In this document: piece by piece, positions 1 through 8,629 of the stretch | Position numbering within the stretch: the first letter of the stretch is position 1 | Layout of the letters: every line of letters starts with the position of its first letter | From: Candidatus Izemoplasma sp. | Lineage (GTDB): Bacteria; Bacillota_I; Bacilli_A; Izemoplasmatales; Izemoplasmataceae | Reading direction: 5' to 3' | Assembly (NCBI GenBank): GCA_029939945.1 | Contig: JAOZRX010000010.1 | Location: 1-44,482 of the forward strand | DNA: 44,482 nucleotides | Program-made: the position numbers and the translations under genes | The notes under the pieces: model-generated | Databases searched by the model: none | What the model saw: only the letters and a program-made list of their open reading frames with translations | Told to the model about the DNA's origin: nothing

Positions 1-517
1 TTGTAAGACCATATTTTTCAACGATATTTTCAGCTGTAATTCCCATATGAACATTATTGAATGCATCAGTTAATGCATCATATATCATATGATCAACCAT
101 ATTTACTCCGCCCATTTTGATTCCTTTTCTTATTTTTTGTGGTGCAATATATGGTGCATTACTCATTGATTCAGATCCACCAGCTATTACTACATTGTGA
201 ATTCCTGCTTTAATACTTGTATAAGCATTCATAATAGCTTTCATTCCACTACCACATACCATATTAATACTGTATGCAGGAACAGTAACAGGAATTCCTG
301 CGCCGATAGATACTTGTCTACCAAGACCTTGTCCAATACCTGCAGGTAAGATATTCCCAACGATTAATTCATCAATGTCTTCTTTAGGGATTTTAGTTTC
401 TTCTAAAATGTTTTTTACTACTACTGATCCAAGAACTGCTGGATGCACAGAACTTAATCCTCCTAGAAATGAACCAATAGGTGTTCTTTTTGCTGAAACA
501 ATAAATACTTTACTCAT
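1..517 (-). CDS. Thiolase (acetyl-CoA acetyltransferase), N-terminal part
   Basis: The gene starts at the ATG at 517 behind an AGGAG ribosome site and runs off the left edge, leaving about 172 N-terminal residues. It begins MSKVFIVSAKRTPIGSF, the usual thiolase opening. It carries the active-site block NMVCGSGMKA with the nucleophilic Cys near residue 88, followed by the AGGSESMSNAPY segment. Thiolases condense two acetyl-CoA to acetoacetyl-CoA or cleave 3-ketoacyl-CoA. The His and second Cys of the C-terminal half lie outside the window, so the biosynthetic and degradative types cannot be separated. It is divergent from a TetR regulator across a palindrome-rich spacer, which suggests control by that regulator. 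Confidence 0.93.
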   Translation of the reverse strand, partial: MSKVFIVSAKRTPIGSFLGGLSSVHPAVLGSVVVKNILEETKIPKEDIDELIVGNILPAGIGQGLGRQVSIGAGIPVTVPAYSINMVCGSGMKAIMNAYTSIKAGIHNVVIAGGSESMSNAPYIAPQKIRKGIKMGGVNMVDHMIYDALTDAFNNVHMGITAENIVEKYGLT

Positions 518-597
518 AATTTTCTCCTTTTCCTATTTGTAATTTGACTTGCATTTTTATTTTTTTTGTCATATACTAATCATATCTGTGGAATATG

Positions 598-639
598 TCA
601 GGTTGTGAACGTTTACTCATAACCTGAAGATTCATTCAG
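598..639. promoter_or_regulatory. Palindromic operators between thiolase and tetR
   Basis: Two overlapping inverted repeats lie in the divergent spacer. The first, 598-627, has arms TCAGGTTnTGA and TCAnAACCTGA around 8 bases. The second, 624-639, is CTGAA-N6-TTCAG. Long dyads of this kind are typical TetR-family operators, so the regulator at 712 may control itself and the thiolase. The dyads are seen; the regulator assignment is inferred. Confidence 0.55.
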
Positions 640-711
640 ATTATATCATAAAGCGCTTTCATTGTCAATTAAAAATCGCATAATTAGTTAACATAAAGGA
701 GAGATAAATAT

Positions 712-1308
712 ATGGATGCTGTTAAAATTCCGACTACTAGAAACGGTAAAGCTACTTTTCAATTAATCATAGATACTACCCTTGATTTATTTTATAAACA
801 AGGATATCATAACACAACAATAGCTAACATTACTGAAACTGCAGGGATAGGTGCCGGAACATTCTATCTATATTTTCCTAATAAGCTAATGTTATATAAA
901 CATATTTTAAAACTTTTACAACATGATATTAGAAGAACAATAGCCGCAAAAGTATCTACCGTTGAAGGTAGATACAATAAAGAAAAAGAAGGTATAAAAA
1001 CCTTCATTGAATACGCTATAAAATATCCTCATTCATACAACATTATTTGGGAATCTCTTTATATCGATAAAAATCTATTTATTGAATACTACGATGGATT
1101 CGCAAAAAGATATGAAATAGGATTAAAACAATCTATCTTAGATGGAGAGATGCATGATGTTGATACTGAACTAGTATCTTATATCTTAATGGGAGTAAGT
1201 AACTTCATTGGATTAAAAGTATTACTTAACTTAGGAACAAATAACAATGATGTCGAGAAGATTGTTGATCAAGTTATGAGTATTATAAAAACAGGAATAT
1301 TTAAATAA
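712..1308 (+). CDS. TetR/AcrR family transcriptional regulator
   Basis: This 198-residue protein has a TetR-type N-terminal DNA-binding domain at about residues 15-60, with the helix-turn-helix TTIANITETAGIGAGTFYLY followed by FPNKLMLY. The C-terminal ligand domain is not recognisable to a specific subfamily. The start follows AAGGAGAG with good spacing. It is divergent from the thiolase and separated from it by long dyads, so its likely targets are itself and the thiolase. By analogy with TetR-type fatty-acid regulators such as Bacillus FadR, the inducer could be an acyl-CoA, but that is a guess from context. Confidence 0.92.
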   Translation: MDAVKIPTTRNGKATFQLIIDTTLDLFYKQGYHNTTIANITETAGIGAGTFYLYFPNKLMLYKHILKLLQHDIRRTIAAKVSTVEGRYNKEKEGIKTFIEYAIKYPHSYNIIWESLYIDKNLFIEYYDGFAKRYEIGLKQSILDGEMHDVDTELVSYILMGVSNFIGLKVLLNLGTNNNDVEKIVDQVMSIIKTGIFK

Positions 1309-1336
1309 TAAATGGAGTGATTTGGAGCAAAAGAAA

Positions 1337-1357
1337 AACAGGAGAATTTCTCCTGTT
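1337..1357. terminator. Bidirectional intrinsic terminator
   Basis: A 9-bp stem, AACAGGAGA/TCTCCTGTT, has a 3-base loop and T-rich tracts on both sides. It lies between the convergent tetR (712) and DUF2892 genes and can end both. Confidence 0.85.
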
Positions 1358-1550
1358 ATTCTTTTGTATCTATTTTACAAGTACTACATCCAAACATACT
1401 GTATATATGACAAACTTGTCTATATCCTGTAATAATTAAAATAACCGCAGGAATTAATAACCACCATGTATATAAGTAAGCAAGTACTATTAGTACTACT
1501 GCCATTCCATATCTAATATATGAATCATTCTTACTAACATTCTTTTTCAT
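1356..1550 (-). CDS. DUF2892 (YgaP-like transmembrane) small membrane protein
   Basis: A 64-residue protein behind GAGGTGATAGTTTA-ATG. Its N-terminus, MKKNVSKNDSYIRYGMA, and two hydrophobic segments (about residues 14-29 and 30-43) resemble DUF2892, the membrane part of YgaP-type proteins. The ending CHIYSMFGCSTC also fits, since such proteins often end in a Cys-containing CPxYxxxGxxTC-like motif. In YgaP the domain is fused to a rhodanese; here it stands alone. The function of stand-alone copies is unknown; the cysteines hint at sulfur or thiol chemistry. It sits next to a thioredoxin-like gene on the other strand. Confidence 0.8.
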   Translation of the reverse strand: MKKNVSKNDSYIRYGMAVVLIVLAYLYTWWLLIPAVILIITGYRQVCHIYSMFGCSTCKIDTKE

Positions 1551-1694
1551 TAAACTATCACCTCTATTTATATTATAACAAGGTCCATTGCCTTTTAAGC
1601 CTTTAGCGCTTGACTTTATAATTAACTGTAGTCGATTATAAATTAAATATTATTCTCATTTACAATATATCTAATTTATATCAAAGCATTACAC

Positions 1695-1722
1695 TTGAAT
1701 ATATTTACCTAAGTGATAAAAT
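1695..1722 (+). promoter_or_regulatory. Promoter of the thioredoxin-like gene
   Basis: TTGAAT at 1695-1700 and TAAAAT at 1717-1722 are separated by 16 bases, a sigma-A-type promoter about 50 bases before the start codon. Confidence 0.6.
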
Positions 1723-1774
1723 ATAGGTATAAATAATAAGAATAATATTAAATAATTAATGAAAGGTGATTAAT

Positions 1775-2110
1775 ATGCTAACTGAACTTAAACCAACTGA
1801 ATCTGTACAAGATTACTTAAAAGAAGGAAAGATTGCGATTGTAAAATTTGCAACTACAACTTGTCCTCCATGTAAAATGCTTAAACCAATATTTGAAAAA
1901 CTTGCTGTAAACGAAGACCTTGAAGACGTAGTATTCATTGCGGCTGACGCAAACGAACATCCTCAAGCTCGTCAATACGGAGTTTCAAGTGTTCCAACAA
2001 TTCTTTTCTTTAAAGGAGAAGAAGTAATTGGACAAAATGTAGGTTTTGTACCTGAGCAACCACTTCATGATTTTCTTGTAAAATTACAAAATGGTGAAAT
2101 GCCTCAATAA
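1775..2110 (+). CDS. Thioredoxin-like protein with a CPPC active site
   Basis: A 111-residue thioredoxin-fold protein. The redox site is TTCPPCKML, where thioredoxin normally has WCGPCK. The conserved cis-proline block SSVPTILFF follows about 40 residues later. The likely role is thiol-disulfide exchange in the cytosol; there is no signal peptide. The Trp before the first Cys is replaced by Thr and the Gly by Pro, so redox potential may differ from that of the general thioredoxin. An in-frame GTG at 1766 overlaps the AAAGGTG ribosome site, so the ATG at 1775 is the better start. Confidence 0.9.
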   Translation: MLTELKPTESVQDYLKEGKIAIVKFATTTCPPCKMLKPIFEKLAVNEDLEDVVFIAADANEHPQARQYGVSSVPTILFFKGEEVIGQNVGFVPEQPLHDFLVKLQNGEMPQ

Positions 2111-2116
2111 TTAATT

Positions 2117-2145
2117 AGTGAATACAAATTGTATTCACTTTTTTA
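2117..2145 (+). terminator. Intrinsic terminator after the thioredoxin-like gene
   Basis: The inverted repeat AGTGAATAC/GTATTCACT is followed by a run of T, seven bases after the stop codon. Confidence 0.85.
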
Positions 2146-2169
2146 TTTAGACTTAAGTTACTCTTAGAA

Positions 2170-2198
2170 TAGACAAACAGTGATTTGTTTGCTATAAT
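2170..2198 (+). promoter_or_regulatory. Promoter with palindrome in the spacer, before ywaF-like gene
   Basis: TAGACA (2170-2175) and TATAAT (2193-2198) are 17 bases apart. The spacer holds the inverted repeat CAAACA-N6-TGTTTG (2174-2191), a plausible repressor site; its regulator is not identifiable. Confidence 0.6.
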
Positions 2199-2243
2199 TA
2201 GTCTTGAAAAAAATATGAACAACCACAGGATGGAGGTTTTATA

Positions 2244-2969
2244 ATGACATTTGAAAGATTTTTTGGACATGACATTGATTTTAGTAAAGCAGCCACAATG
2301 TGGACGATTCATCATTTAATTTTGACATTATTTGCTGTTCTTTCAGTACTCTTAACTATTAGATTATCTGAAAGAATTAAGAAGAATACAAAAGAAGTAA
2401 CAATAAAATATGTTTTTATAGGAGTACTAGTTTTCTTAGAATTAGCTTACCATGTTCATAACTGGACATACCCAAGATTTAGTGTTCCCCTACATATGTG
2501 TAGTTTTGCAGTATTCATGATAATTGCTTTACTTATTACTGATAGTAAAAAGGTTTGGAACTACGCCTTCTTCTATGGAACTATTGGTGGAATAATGGCT
2601 TTACTAATCCCAAACAGTTTGGGATACACCTATTATAACTTCCGTTACTATCATTTTATTATTTTACATTCAATCATCTTATCTATACCATTATATTATT
2701 ATGTAGCTTATGGATATAGAGTAGACTATAAAACAACTATGAACGTCTTTAGAACAAGTATAATCCTTGGGATCATAGTATATATACTAAATGGCTTCTT
2801 AGGAACAAATTACTGGTTCATAAGATACATTCCTGATAATGTATCTTCAGTATTCACTAATTGGAATGTTTATATAATATGTTTTGTATCTTTAGTATTT
2901 ATTACAATGAATACTTTATATTTTGTATCAAATTATGATAAAATAATTAAAAAATGGACTAAATCTTAA
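2244..2969 (+). CDS. YwaF/TIGR02206-type integral membrane protein
   Basis: A 241-residue protein with about six or seven hydrophobic segments. Characteristic points are the IHHL near the N-terminus, FSVPLHMCS near residue 80 and the FRYYHFIILHSIILS block near residues 130-145. These match the conserved His-containing membrane family TIGR02206 (Bacillus YwaF), distantly related to TMEM164. The biochemical function in bacteria is not established to my knowledge. The start follows GGAGG with 7-base spacing. The gene is monocistronic, with its own promoter and terminator. Confidence 0.75.
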   Translation: MTFERFFGHDIDFSKAATMWTIHHLILTLFAVLSVLLTIRLSERIKKNTKEVTIKYVFIGVLVFLELAYHVHNWTYPRFSVPLHMCSFAVFMIIALLITDSKKVWNYAFFYGTIGGIMALLIPNSLGYTYYNFRYYHFIILHSIILSIPLYYYVAYGYRVDYKTTMNVFRTSIILGIIVYILNGFLGTNYWFIRYIPDNVSSVFTNWNVYIICFVSLVFITMNTLYFVSNYDKIIKKWTKS

Positions 2970-2980
2970 GTCCGTTTTTT
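2956..2980 (+). terminator. Intrinsic terminator of ywaF-like gene
   Basis: The stem GGACT/AGTCC, with the stop codon in its loop region, is followed by G and seven T. Confidence 0.75.
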
Positions 2981-2984
2981 TATG

Positions 2985-3200
2985 GCAATTGTTATTTTGA
3001 ATAAACTCAAAAGTAAAACCACAATCAATATAATACCCTGTTTTTACTTTGATGGTCAAAGTATCTTTAGGGCTTTAAATAGGAAAGAACCGCATCTCTG
3101 CGGTTCTTAAGGAAGGGGATGTGTGAATAAAATAAATTATTCACCATGCTATGTAAGGGATAAGTGTAGCATTTCTGCTACAACTATATTATATAACAAA
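2985..3200. other. Gene-free region with four consecutive hairpins
   Basis: No ORF here looks coding. Four hairpins follow one another: ACTTTGA/TCAAAGT (3047-3063) nested inside CCCT/AGGG; AAGAACCGCA/TGCGGTTCTT with loop TCTC (about 3085-3108); GTGAATAA/TTATTCAC (about 3123-3144); and TGTAGCA/TGCTACA with loop TTTC (about 3167-3184). None is followed by a T-run. A TATAAT at 3029-3034 points right without a good -35 box. On the other strand, TTGACC-N18-TATTAT (3059 to 3030) points left. A small structured RNA is possible, but I do not recognise a family. Confidence 0.35.
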
Positions 3201-3240
3201 GCATATAACAATGCAAATTAAAATGCTCATATTTTTAATA

Positions 3241-3264
3241 ACGAGTCCTAAAATTAGGACTCGT
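3241..3264 (-). terminator. Terminator of the large lipoprotein gene
   Basis: A perfect 11-bp stem, ACGAGTCCTAA/TTAGGACTCGT, lies just past the stop codon. The T-tract that follows on the minus strand is short. Confidence 0.65.
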
Positions 3265-3272
3265 CATATATT

Positions 3273-5981
3273 TTACTTTCCTTGTTCTGTTTTATCTATT
3301 TCTGGTGTAATGTCTACTTCCGTAAAAACAAATACTAATAATAATTTAGACATATGGAAATTATCGTCATTTACTCCATCTAGTAGAGATTGATATTGTT
3401 GAGCATTTGGAATATCTTCTGACATAATACCATCTAAATATGAAAGACTAATTGGATTGTCAAACACAAGAGTTCCATCAGCCCAGTACAATGTACATGC
3501 GATAGTAGGATTTAGTAAGTTTCCACCAACAGTGATAAAAGACATATTAGCATCAAATGCTAAACTCGGATTCATAAATTCACCATAATAATCAAGTGGG
3601 AAATCACCTAAACTGAAATCTAGTGGATACTCATCATAATAATCAAGTGCATCTCTTACAAAATCATAAGTCATAAAGTTAAGTGATACTTTACCAAAGT
3701 CTTCAGCAATTTGATTCATATCAGTTGAAATTGAAGGTAATCCAACTGCTGCAGTTTCTCTTACTGTAAATTTAATAGTAATTTCATTAACTGTATCTTC
3801 TGCTTCTTCATCTAATGCAATTATTGAATTTGCTATATTTGTAAAATCAAATTCAACTTCTATTTCATCAGGATTAGAAGGATCATATAATGCCACCATT
3901 TCAGCTGTTCCTAATTGATCAAGATCAGCAATAATTGTCAAATAATCTTCAAATGTTTCACATTCAATTTCATCACCTACTGGACAATTAAGATGTTCAA
4001 CATAAGGAATTTCAAATGTTTCTAATCCTTCAAGATACCAATAAGCTTCATCTAATAAATCAATAAATAGCAATGATACTTCAGAACCATCTAATGTAGC
4101 TGTAGTTCTTATTTCAAATCCAGCTGTTTTTTCAACTTCTAAAGCAATAATATCATTATCAAGATAATAAGCTAAATCATAATATTCTTCAAAAACAAAT
4201 AGATTATCTATTAAGTAGTTAACATCATCAACATAAATCATATATTCTTGAAGTTCAATAACTGTACCAGTGAAAGCAGCTAAGATACTAGCCATTTCTG
4301 GATGAGTTACTGCGAAACTTACAAGATGAATACCAAATGCTATTTCACCATCGTGAACAGCATCAAATAAGTTTTCTAAATCTTCCTCAGTTAATGTTTC
4401 TAGTTCTAAATAGAAAGCATCATAATCAAGATTATCCATTGCTAGTTTAAATACATCAACATCAAATCCAGGTATATCTCTAAGTCCTAAAGAAATAGAA
4501 GGATCGTTCATTACAAATTCCATTAAGAATTGTTCATATTCACCAATATTGATTGCATCTATTAATGCTAACATATCAGGATGTTCTCCATCTTCATAAT
4601 ATTCATATTGCATAACATCAATTAACGTAGCTAATTCTTCTACTGTTAAAGATGTAATGAAACTTTCAACACTATTATCTTCTAAGAATTCAGTTTTCAT
4701 CCAAACATCAAATCCTTGATTATAAAGATCCCAATCATTCCATTCTAGTAATTCAACAATTTTAGGAATTAAGTAGTCTTTTTCTAAATCGTTAAGTAAA
4801 TCATAAAATTCAACTGGATCCATTCCTGCTTTATAAGTATCAAAATCAAAACTTTCGATACTTCTTAAATCATAAACTAATTCAGGTTGGTTTAATAAGA
4901 ACATAACGATATAGTGATCTAACTCTTCTGCTAAGTATGCATCATACATATCAGATAAATCAGGGTCACCCTCTTCAGCGTTATCATCAACTATTATATT
5001 AAGTAGTGTTGATATTTCACTTGTATTTAAATCATTAATGAATGCTTCAGTTCCGTTTTCTTCAATAAATAGGATTGCATCTTCAGTTCCAAATCCAGCT
5101 AAATCAAGTTCAGCTTGGAATTCTTCTAATAAAAGAACAATTTCAGGAACTAAATGAATCATATCTAAATCAAGAATTAATTGTTCATAATCAATATTTT
5201 CAATTACTATTTGTGCACCATCATAATCAGCATCAACTATTTTTTGAACTAGTGATCCTAAACCGATACCGTAAGTAGATAATAATACACCTAATTCAAG
5301 TTCAATTTGATTTTGAAGATCATAGAAGAATGTATCTCCATAATCTAAGAAGAATATATCAAATAATAAATCTTTTATTACTTCTAATTCAACTACATTA
5401 GCTAATGTATCATCAAACTGAAACATTAACCAATCTTCTGTAATACCTAGAGTTTCTAAAAATTCGATTCCCTCAGTCTCTTCTTCTTCAAGAAGTGTTA
5501 CAATGTTAGCAACGTTTACATAAACAACAACTCCTGTTTCTACTTCTTCGTAAATTACATCTGTATAATAGATTTCTCCATCTACATTAACTGTAATGTT
5601 ACGTCTCATTAATGTACCTGTTTCAAGATACTCAAATGAGTCTGTTACTATTGCATTAGCAAAATGAGTAACTAGTACTCCTTCTTCCATTACTTCTACT
5701 TCTAAATTAAATTCAGCAATGTATTCCATAGAATCTTCAAAATCCATGTTTTCAAGCATTAAATCTAAATGTGTTAATTCTCCGTCCCATGTATCAACTA
5801 TAGTATCTGCCAAGATTTCTTCAGCAGTTCTTTCGTCTCCCGGTTCAATAACTGGGCATCCTTCTCCTGTTGGATCAGTAAGACAATCTATAATTTCTTC
5901 TGGGATTTCAGTTGTTCCTCCACAAGCTGCAAGTCCTAGAGTAAACAAGGCTACCAGTAATAGAGCTAATATTTTTTTCAT
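3273..5981 (-). CDS. Very acidic 902-residue lipoprotein with internal repeats, function unknown
   Basis: The N-terminus is a lipoprotein signal ending L-A-A-C-G-G (Cys20), so the mature protein should sit on the outer face of the membrane. The sequence is extremely rich in Asp and Glu and poor in Lys and Arg. Three related segments recur about 128 residues apart (near 245-272, 374-400 and 503-531), for example FDFDTYKAGMDPVEFYDLLN and FDVDVFKLAMDNLDYDAFYL. The intervening parts also align (FIEENGTEAFINDL with FLEDNSVESFITSL), which indicates a duplicated helical module. I recognise no catalytic motif. A surface binding or structural role is possible. Transcription is divergent from the FtsX-type permease and ends at the hairpin at 3241. 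The start follows AAGGAGAG. Confidence 0.85.
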   Translation of the reverse strand: MKKILALLLVALFTLGLAACGGTTEIPEEIIDCLTDPTGEGCPVIEPGDERTAEEILADTIVDTWDGELTHLDLMLENMDFEDSMEYIAEFNLEVEVMEEGVLVTHFANAIVTDSFEYLETGTLMRRNITVNVDGEIYYTDVIYEEVETGVVVYVNVANIVTLLEEEETEGIEFLETLGITEDWLMFQFDDTLANVVELEVIKDLLFDIFFLDYGDTFFYDLQNQIELELGVLLSTYGIGLGSLVQKIVDADYDGAQIVIENIDYEQLILDLDMIHLVPEIVLLLEEFQAELDLAGFGTEDAILFIEENGTEAFINDLNTSEISTLLNIIVDDNAEEGDPDLSDMYDAYLAEELDHYIVMFLLNQPELVYDLRSIESFDFDTYKAGMDPVEFYDLLNDLEKDYLIPKIVELLEWNDWDLYNQGFDVWMKTEFLEDNSVESFITSLTVEELATLIDVMQYEYYEDGEHPDMLALIDAINIGEYEQFLMEFVMNDPSISLGLRDIPGFDVDVFKLAMDNLDYDAFYLELETLTEEDLENLFDAVHDGEIAFGIHLVSFAVTHPEMASILAAFTGTVIELQEYMIYVDDVNYLIDNLFVFEEYYDLAYYLDNDIIALEVEKTAGFEIRTTATLDGSEVSLLFIDLLDEAYWYLEGLETFEIPYVEHLNCPVGDEIECETFEDYLTIIADLDQLGTAEMVALYDPSNPDEIEVEFDFTNIANSIIALDEEAEDTVNEITIKFTVRETAAVGLPSISTDMNQIAEDFGKVSLNFMTYDFVRDALDYYDEYPLDFSLGDFPLDYYGEFMNPSLAFDANMSFITVGGNLLNPTIACTLYWADGTLVFDNPISLSYLDGIMSEDIPNAQQYQSLLDGVNDDNFHMSKLLLVFVFTEVDITPEIDKTEQGK

Positions 5982-6156
5982 TTATACATCTCTCCTTTTC
6001 TTTATACACTTTCATTATAATACAAAGTTATGAATTTTTTATGAATAATAATCTAAAATATAAATATATGACTTAAAATTCATATGATTAATGAATATTT
6101 TCTTATATTATGGTTTTTTTTGGCTTTAAGTTATAATAGTTGTAGAGGTGGATTTC

Positions 6157-8532
6157 ATGAATTTACTATATAGAGATCAATTCAGAAAAATAAAACTAAA
6201 TAAATTCAACTTTATAAGTCTTAGTTTGTTAGTAATTATTATATCTTTAACCTTTACTGCGATAAAAAGTAGTGTTAGAAGATTAGAGGAAAATTATGAT
6301 AGTTACTTAGAAGAACAACGTTTAGAAGACTTCTATTTTTCAATGGGAAAAGTTGATGTTAATTATTTAGGTGCAACAGATATAATTAATCTCTGTAAAG
6401 AATTAGAGATTGGGACACAATGTGGTTTAGCACTTCAAACTCCAGATGACCATATAGGAATCAATAACTTAAATATACTAATAAATGAAAGAATTGATGA
6501 AAATCCTGAATTATATGAAGAAATTATTGACTCTATTGTTGAAGATTTTAGTGATACCTATGATTTTGAAATCGAGAAAAAGGGTCTTGTAAATATTATA
6601 GAAGATGAATTCATCTATAAATTTTTAACAGTAACTACTGATATAGATATACCATATATGGTTGAAGGTGAGTTACCTGTAGAAGATTATGAAATTGCAA
6701 TATTTCCTGAATTTGCAGATGCAAATAATATATCTATAGGTGATACATATACAATTGAAAAAACAGATTATTTAGTCACAGGTTTCTTTTATGCTCCTGA
6801 GTTTATTCTACCTATCTTTAGTATGAATACTATAAGTTTTGATGAAACTCTTCAAACACTAATATTATGTAATGAGACTACAATAAAAGCACTAGATCAA
6901 TATATCTTCACTAAGTATTTAGTAATTGGAGATTTATCACAAATATTTGATGAATATGATTATTCTACATTACTTAGTGCTGATAAAAGTTTACTTGGTA
7001 AAAACATGGAGATAGTTAAAATTTTAATGCCTAGTGAAATTAATTTTAGAATTATTTCACTTCAAACAGAAGTTGATAATGCGAATGCATTTACAAACAT
7101 CTTTTTAACTTTATTCATTATGTTTATCTTAATCTTGTTAGTTGTCTTTATGAAAAGGTATATTGAGAAGAATAAGGATGATATATATACACTTCATGCT
7201 CTTGGATATACTAATAATGAGATAACTAAGTCATTATTAGTATTCCCTGTAATAGTTAGTTCAATGTCTTTAATTGGATATCTACTTGGGTTAGTTGCTT
7301 CTAATTCAATGTTTGAATTATATAGCGCAAGATACTTATTCCCTAAAGCTGATTTTGTATTATATTTTGATATTTTTATCATAAGCGTTGTTGTTCCTAT
7401 TGTATTCCTTTTAATAGTTAATTATATCTTTATATATAGAAGTGTCTCATTTAAGAAAAAAGAAAAAAATCGTAAATCGTTTAGAATATTTAGATTTACT
7501 CCAGTTAAAACAATAGTTACTACTTTTGTTTTATTTATGACTATTAATATTATGATCATATTTGGATTAAGTGGTAACTCAATGTTTAGTAGTTTTATCG
7601 ATAAAACAAAACTTGGGAATAATTACTTTCAAATGATTAATCTTCAGTACATGACAGATACTCCTGTCGATGAAGATTACGAGATGTTTACAAAGGTAAG
7701 TGGTTCAATAATAGAAGTAAATAATAAGGAATTAAGTGTTCAGTTTAATACAATGTTATATGGAATAGATTCAACTAATAATCTAAAACTATTAATAGAT
7801 AACAACGTAGAAAATAACCTATTATTAGAAGATGGAATTATAATTAGTGACTATTTAAGCACTTCAGCAGGTTTAGTAGATGGAGATACACTTACATTCT
7901 TGATAGGTGGAGAAGAATTAACTTTTGAAATCCTTGGGATTTCAAATGAGTTAATTGAAAATAATGTCTACATGAATAAAGAATTACTCAATAGTATCTA
8001 TGGACTAGACAACACTTATTATAATGGATTATATGTAACTGATGATTTATTTGAAAGTGACTACATTATATCAATAATAGATTATCAAAATTCTTTAGAT
8101 GAATTTTCATCATTGTTAAATATCTCAAGTATCATAATGAGTTATTTAGTACTATTATCTTCTGTATTATCCTTGTTTATTTTCGGACTAGTATTAACAT
8201 CATATTTTAATGACAACAGGATAAATATCGCAGTGCTTAAGTCAATTGGATTCAATAATAAAGAAATAAATATGAAGTATTTACTTAATATTTTTATTAT
8301 TTTATTAATAACTTTTGTTATCTCTATCCCAGTAGCAAAAGGACTTCTTGATCAATTACTTTTGATGTTGATGGATAACGTTGGATTTAAGCTTATTATA
8401 GATTTTAAAATACTAAATTTAATTATTGGATTTCTAACATTAAATATTATTTTCTTCGCTATCGTATTGTTTAGTAATAAATACTATGACAATATAAGTA
8501 TTGCGGAAATAATGAAAAAAAATGTTATCTAG
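6157..8532 (+). CDS. FtsX-like ABC transporter permease
   Basis: About 791 residues. There is an N-terminal membrane segment (about 17-38), a long outer region, then three membrane segments near residues 310-425 with FALGYTNNEI-type sequence (LHALGYTNNEITKS). A second outer domain follows, and a second three-segment block at the C-terminus contains AVLKSIGFNNKEINMKYLL. This duplicated layout is typical of FtsX/MacB/LolE-family permeases that export or extract lipids, peptides or lipoproteins. No ATPase gene is adjacent, so its partner is elsewhere or it acts without one. An in-frame GTG at 6148 overlaps the AGAGGTGG ribosome site; the ATG at 6157 is preferred. Confidence 0.85.
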   Translation: MNLLYRDQFRKIKLNKFNFISLSLLVIIISLTFTAIKSSVRRLEENYDSYLEEQRLEDFYFSMGKVDVNYLGATDIINLCKELEIGTQCGLALQTPDDHIGINNLNILINERIDENPELYEEIIDSIVEDFSDTYDFEIEKKGLVNIIEDEFIYKFLTVTTDIDIPYMVEGELPVEDYEIAIFPEFADANNISIGDTYTIEKTDYLVTGFFYAPEFILPIFSMNTISFDETLQTLILCNETTIKALDQYIFTKYLVIGDLSQIFDEYDYSTLLSADKSLLGKNMEIVKILMPSEINFRIISLQTEVDNANAFTNIFLTLFIMFILILLVVFMKRYIEKNKDDIYTLHALGYTNNEITKSLLVFPVIVSSMSLIGYLLGLVASNSMFELYSARYLFPKADFVLYFDIFIISVVVPIVFLLIVNYIFIYRSVSFKKKEKNRKSFRIFRFTPVKTIVTTFVLFMTINIMIIFGLSGNSMFSSFIDKTKLGNNYFQMINLQYMTDTPVDEDYEMFTKVSGSIIEVNNKELSVQFNTMLYGIDSTNNLKLLIDNNVENNLLLEDGIIISDYLSTSAGLVDGDTLTFLIGGEELTFEILGISNELIENNVYMNKELLNSIYGLDNTYYNGLYVTDDLFESDYIISIIDYQNSLDEFSSLLNISSIIMSYLVLLSSVLSLFIFGLVLTSYFNDNRINIAVLKSIGFNNKEINMKYLLNIFIILLITFVISIPVAKGLLDQLLLMLMDNVGFKLIIDFKILNLIIGFLTLNIIFFAIVLFSNKYYDNISIAEIMKKNVI

Positions 8533-8561
8533 AAAAACAAAAAAAATTACATAGATTACGT

Positions 8562-8603
8562 TTGCAAAATCCAAAAATCAGTGGTATCATTAAATTGACC
8601 ACT
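8562..8603 (+). promoter_or_regulatory. Promoter and operator of the second tetR gene
   Basis: TTGCAA (8562-8567) and TATCAT (8585-8590) are separated by 17 bases. The inverted repeat AGTGGT-N12-ACCACT (8580-8603) overlaps the -10 box, as expected for autorepression by the TetR protein encoded just downstream. Confidence 0.65.
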
Positions 8604-8629
8604 TAATAATTTTAAGAAAGGGTGAGAAT

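Noticed and set aside
3085-3108. Intrinsic terminator at the AAGAACCGCA hairpin
   Set aside because: Neither strand has a T-run after the stem, and the neighbouring genes already have their own terminators.
5075-5278. Overlapping small ORFs on the strand opposite large genes (here and elsewhere, for example 9355-9636, 15927-16223, 26492-26782 and 32906-33181)
   Set aside because: They mirror the codon pattern of well-supported genes on the other strand, lack ribosome sites and show no protein family features.
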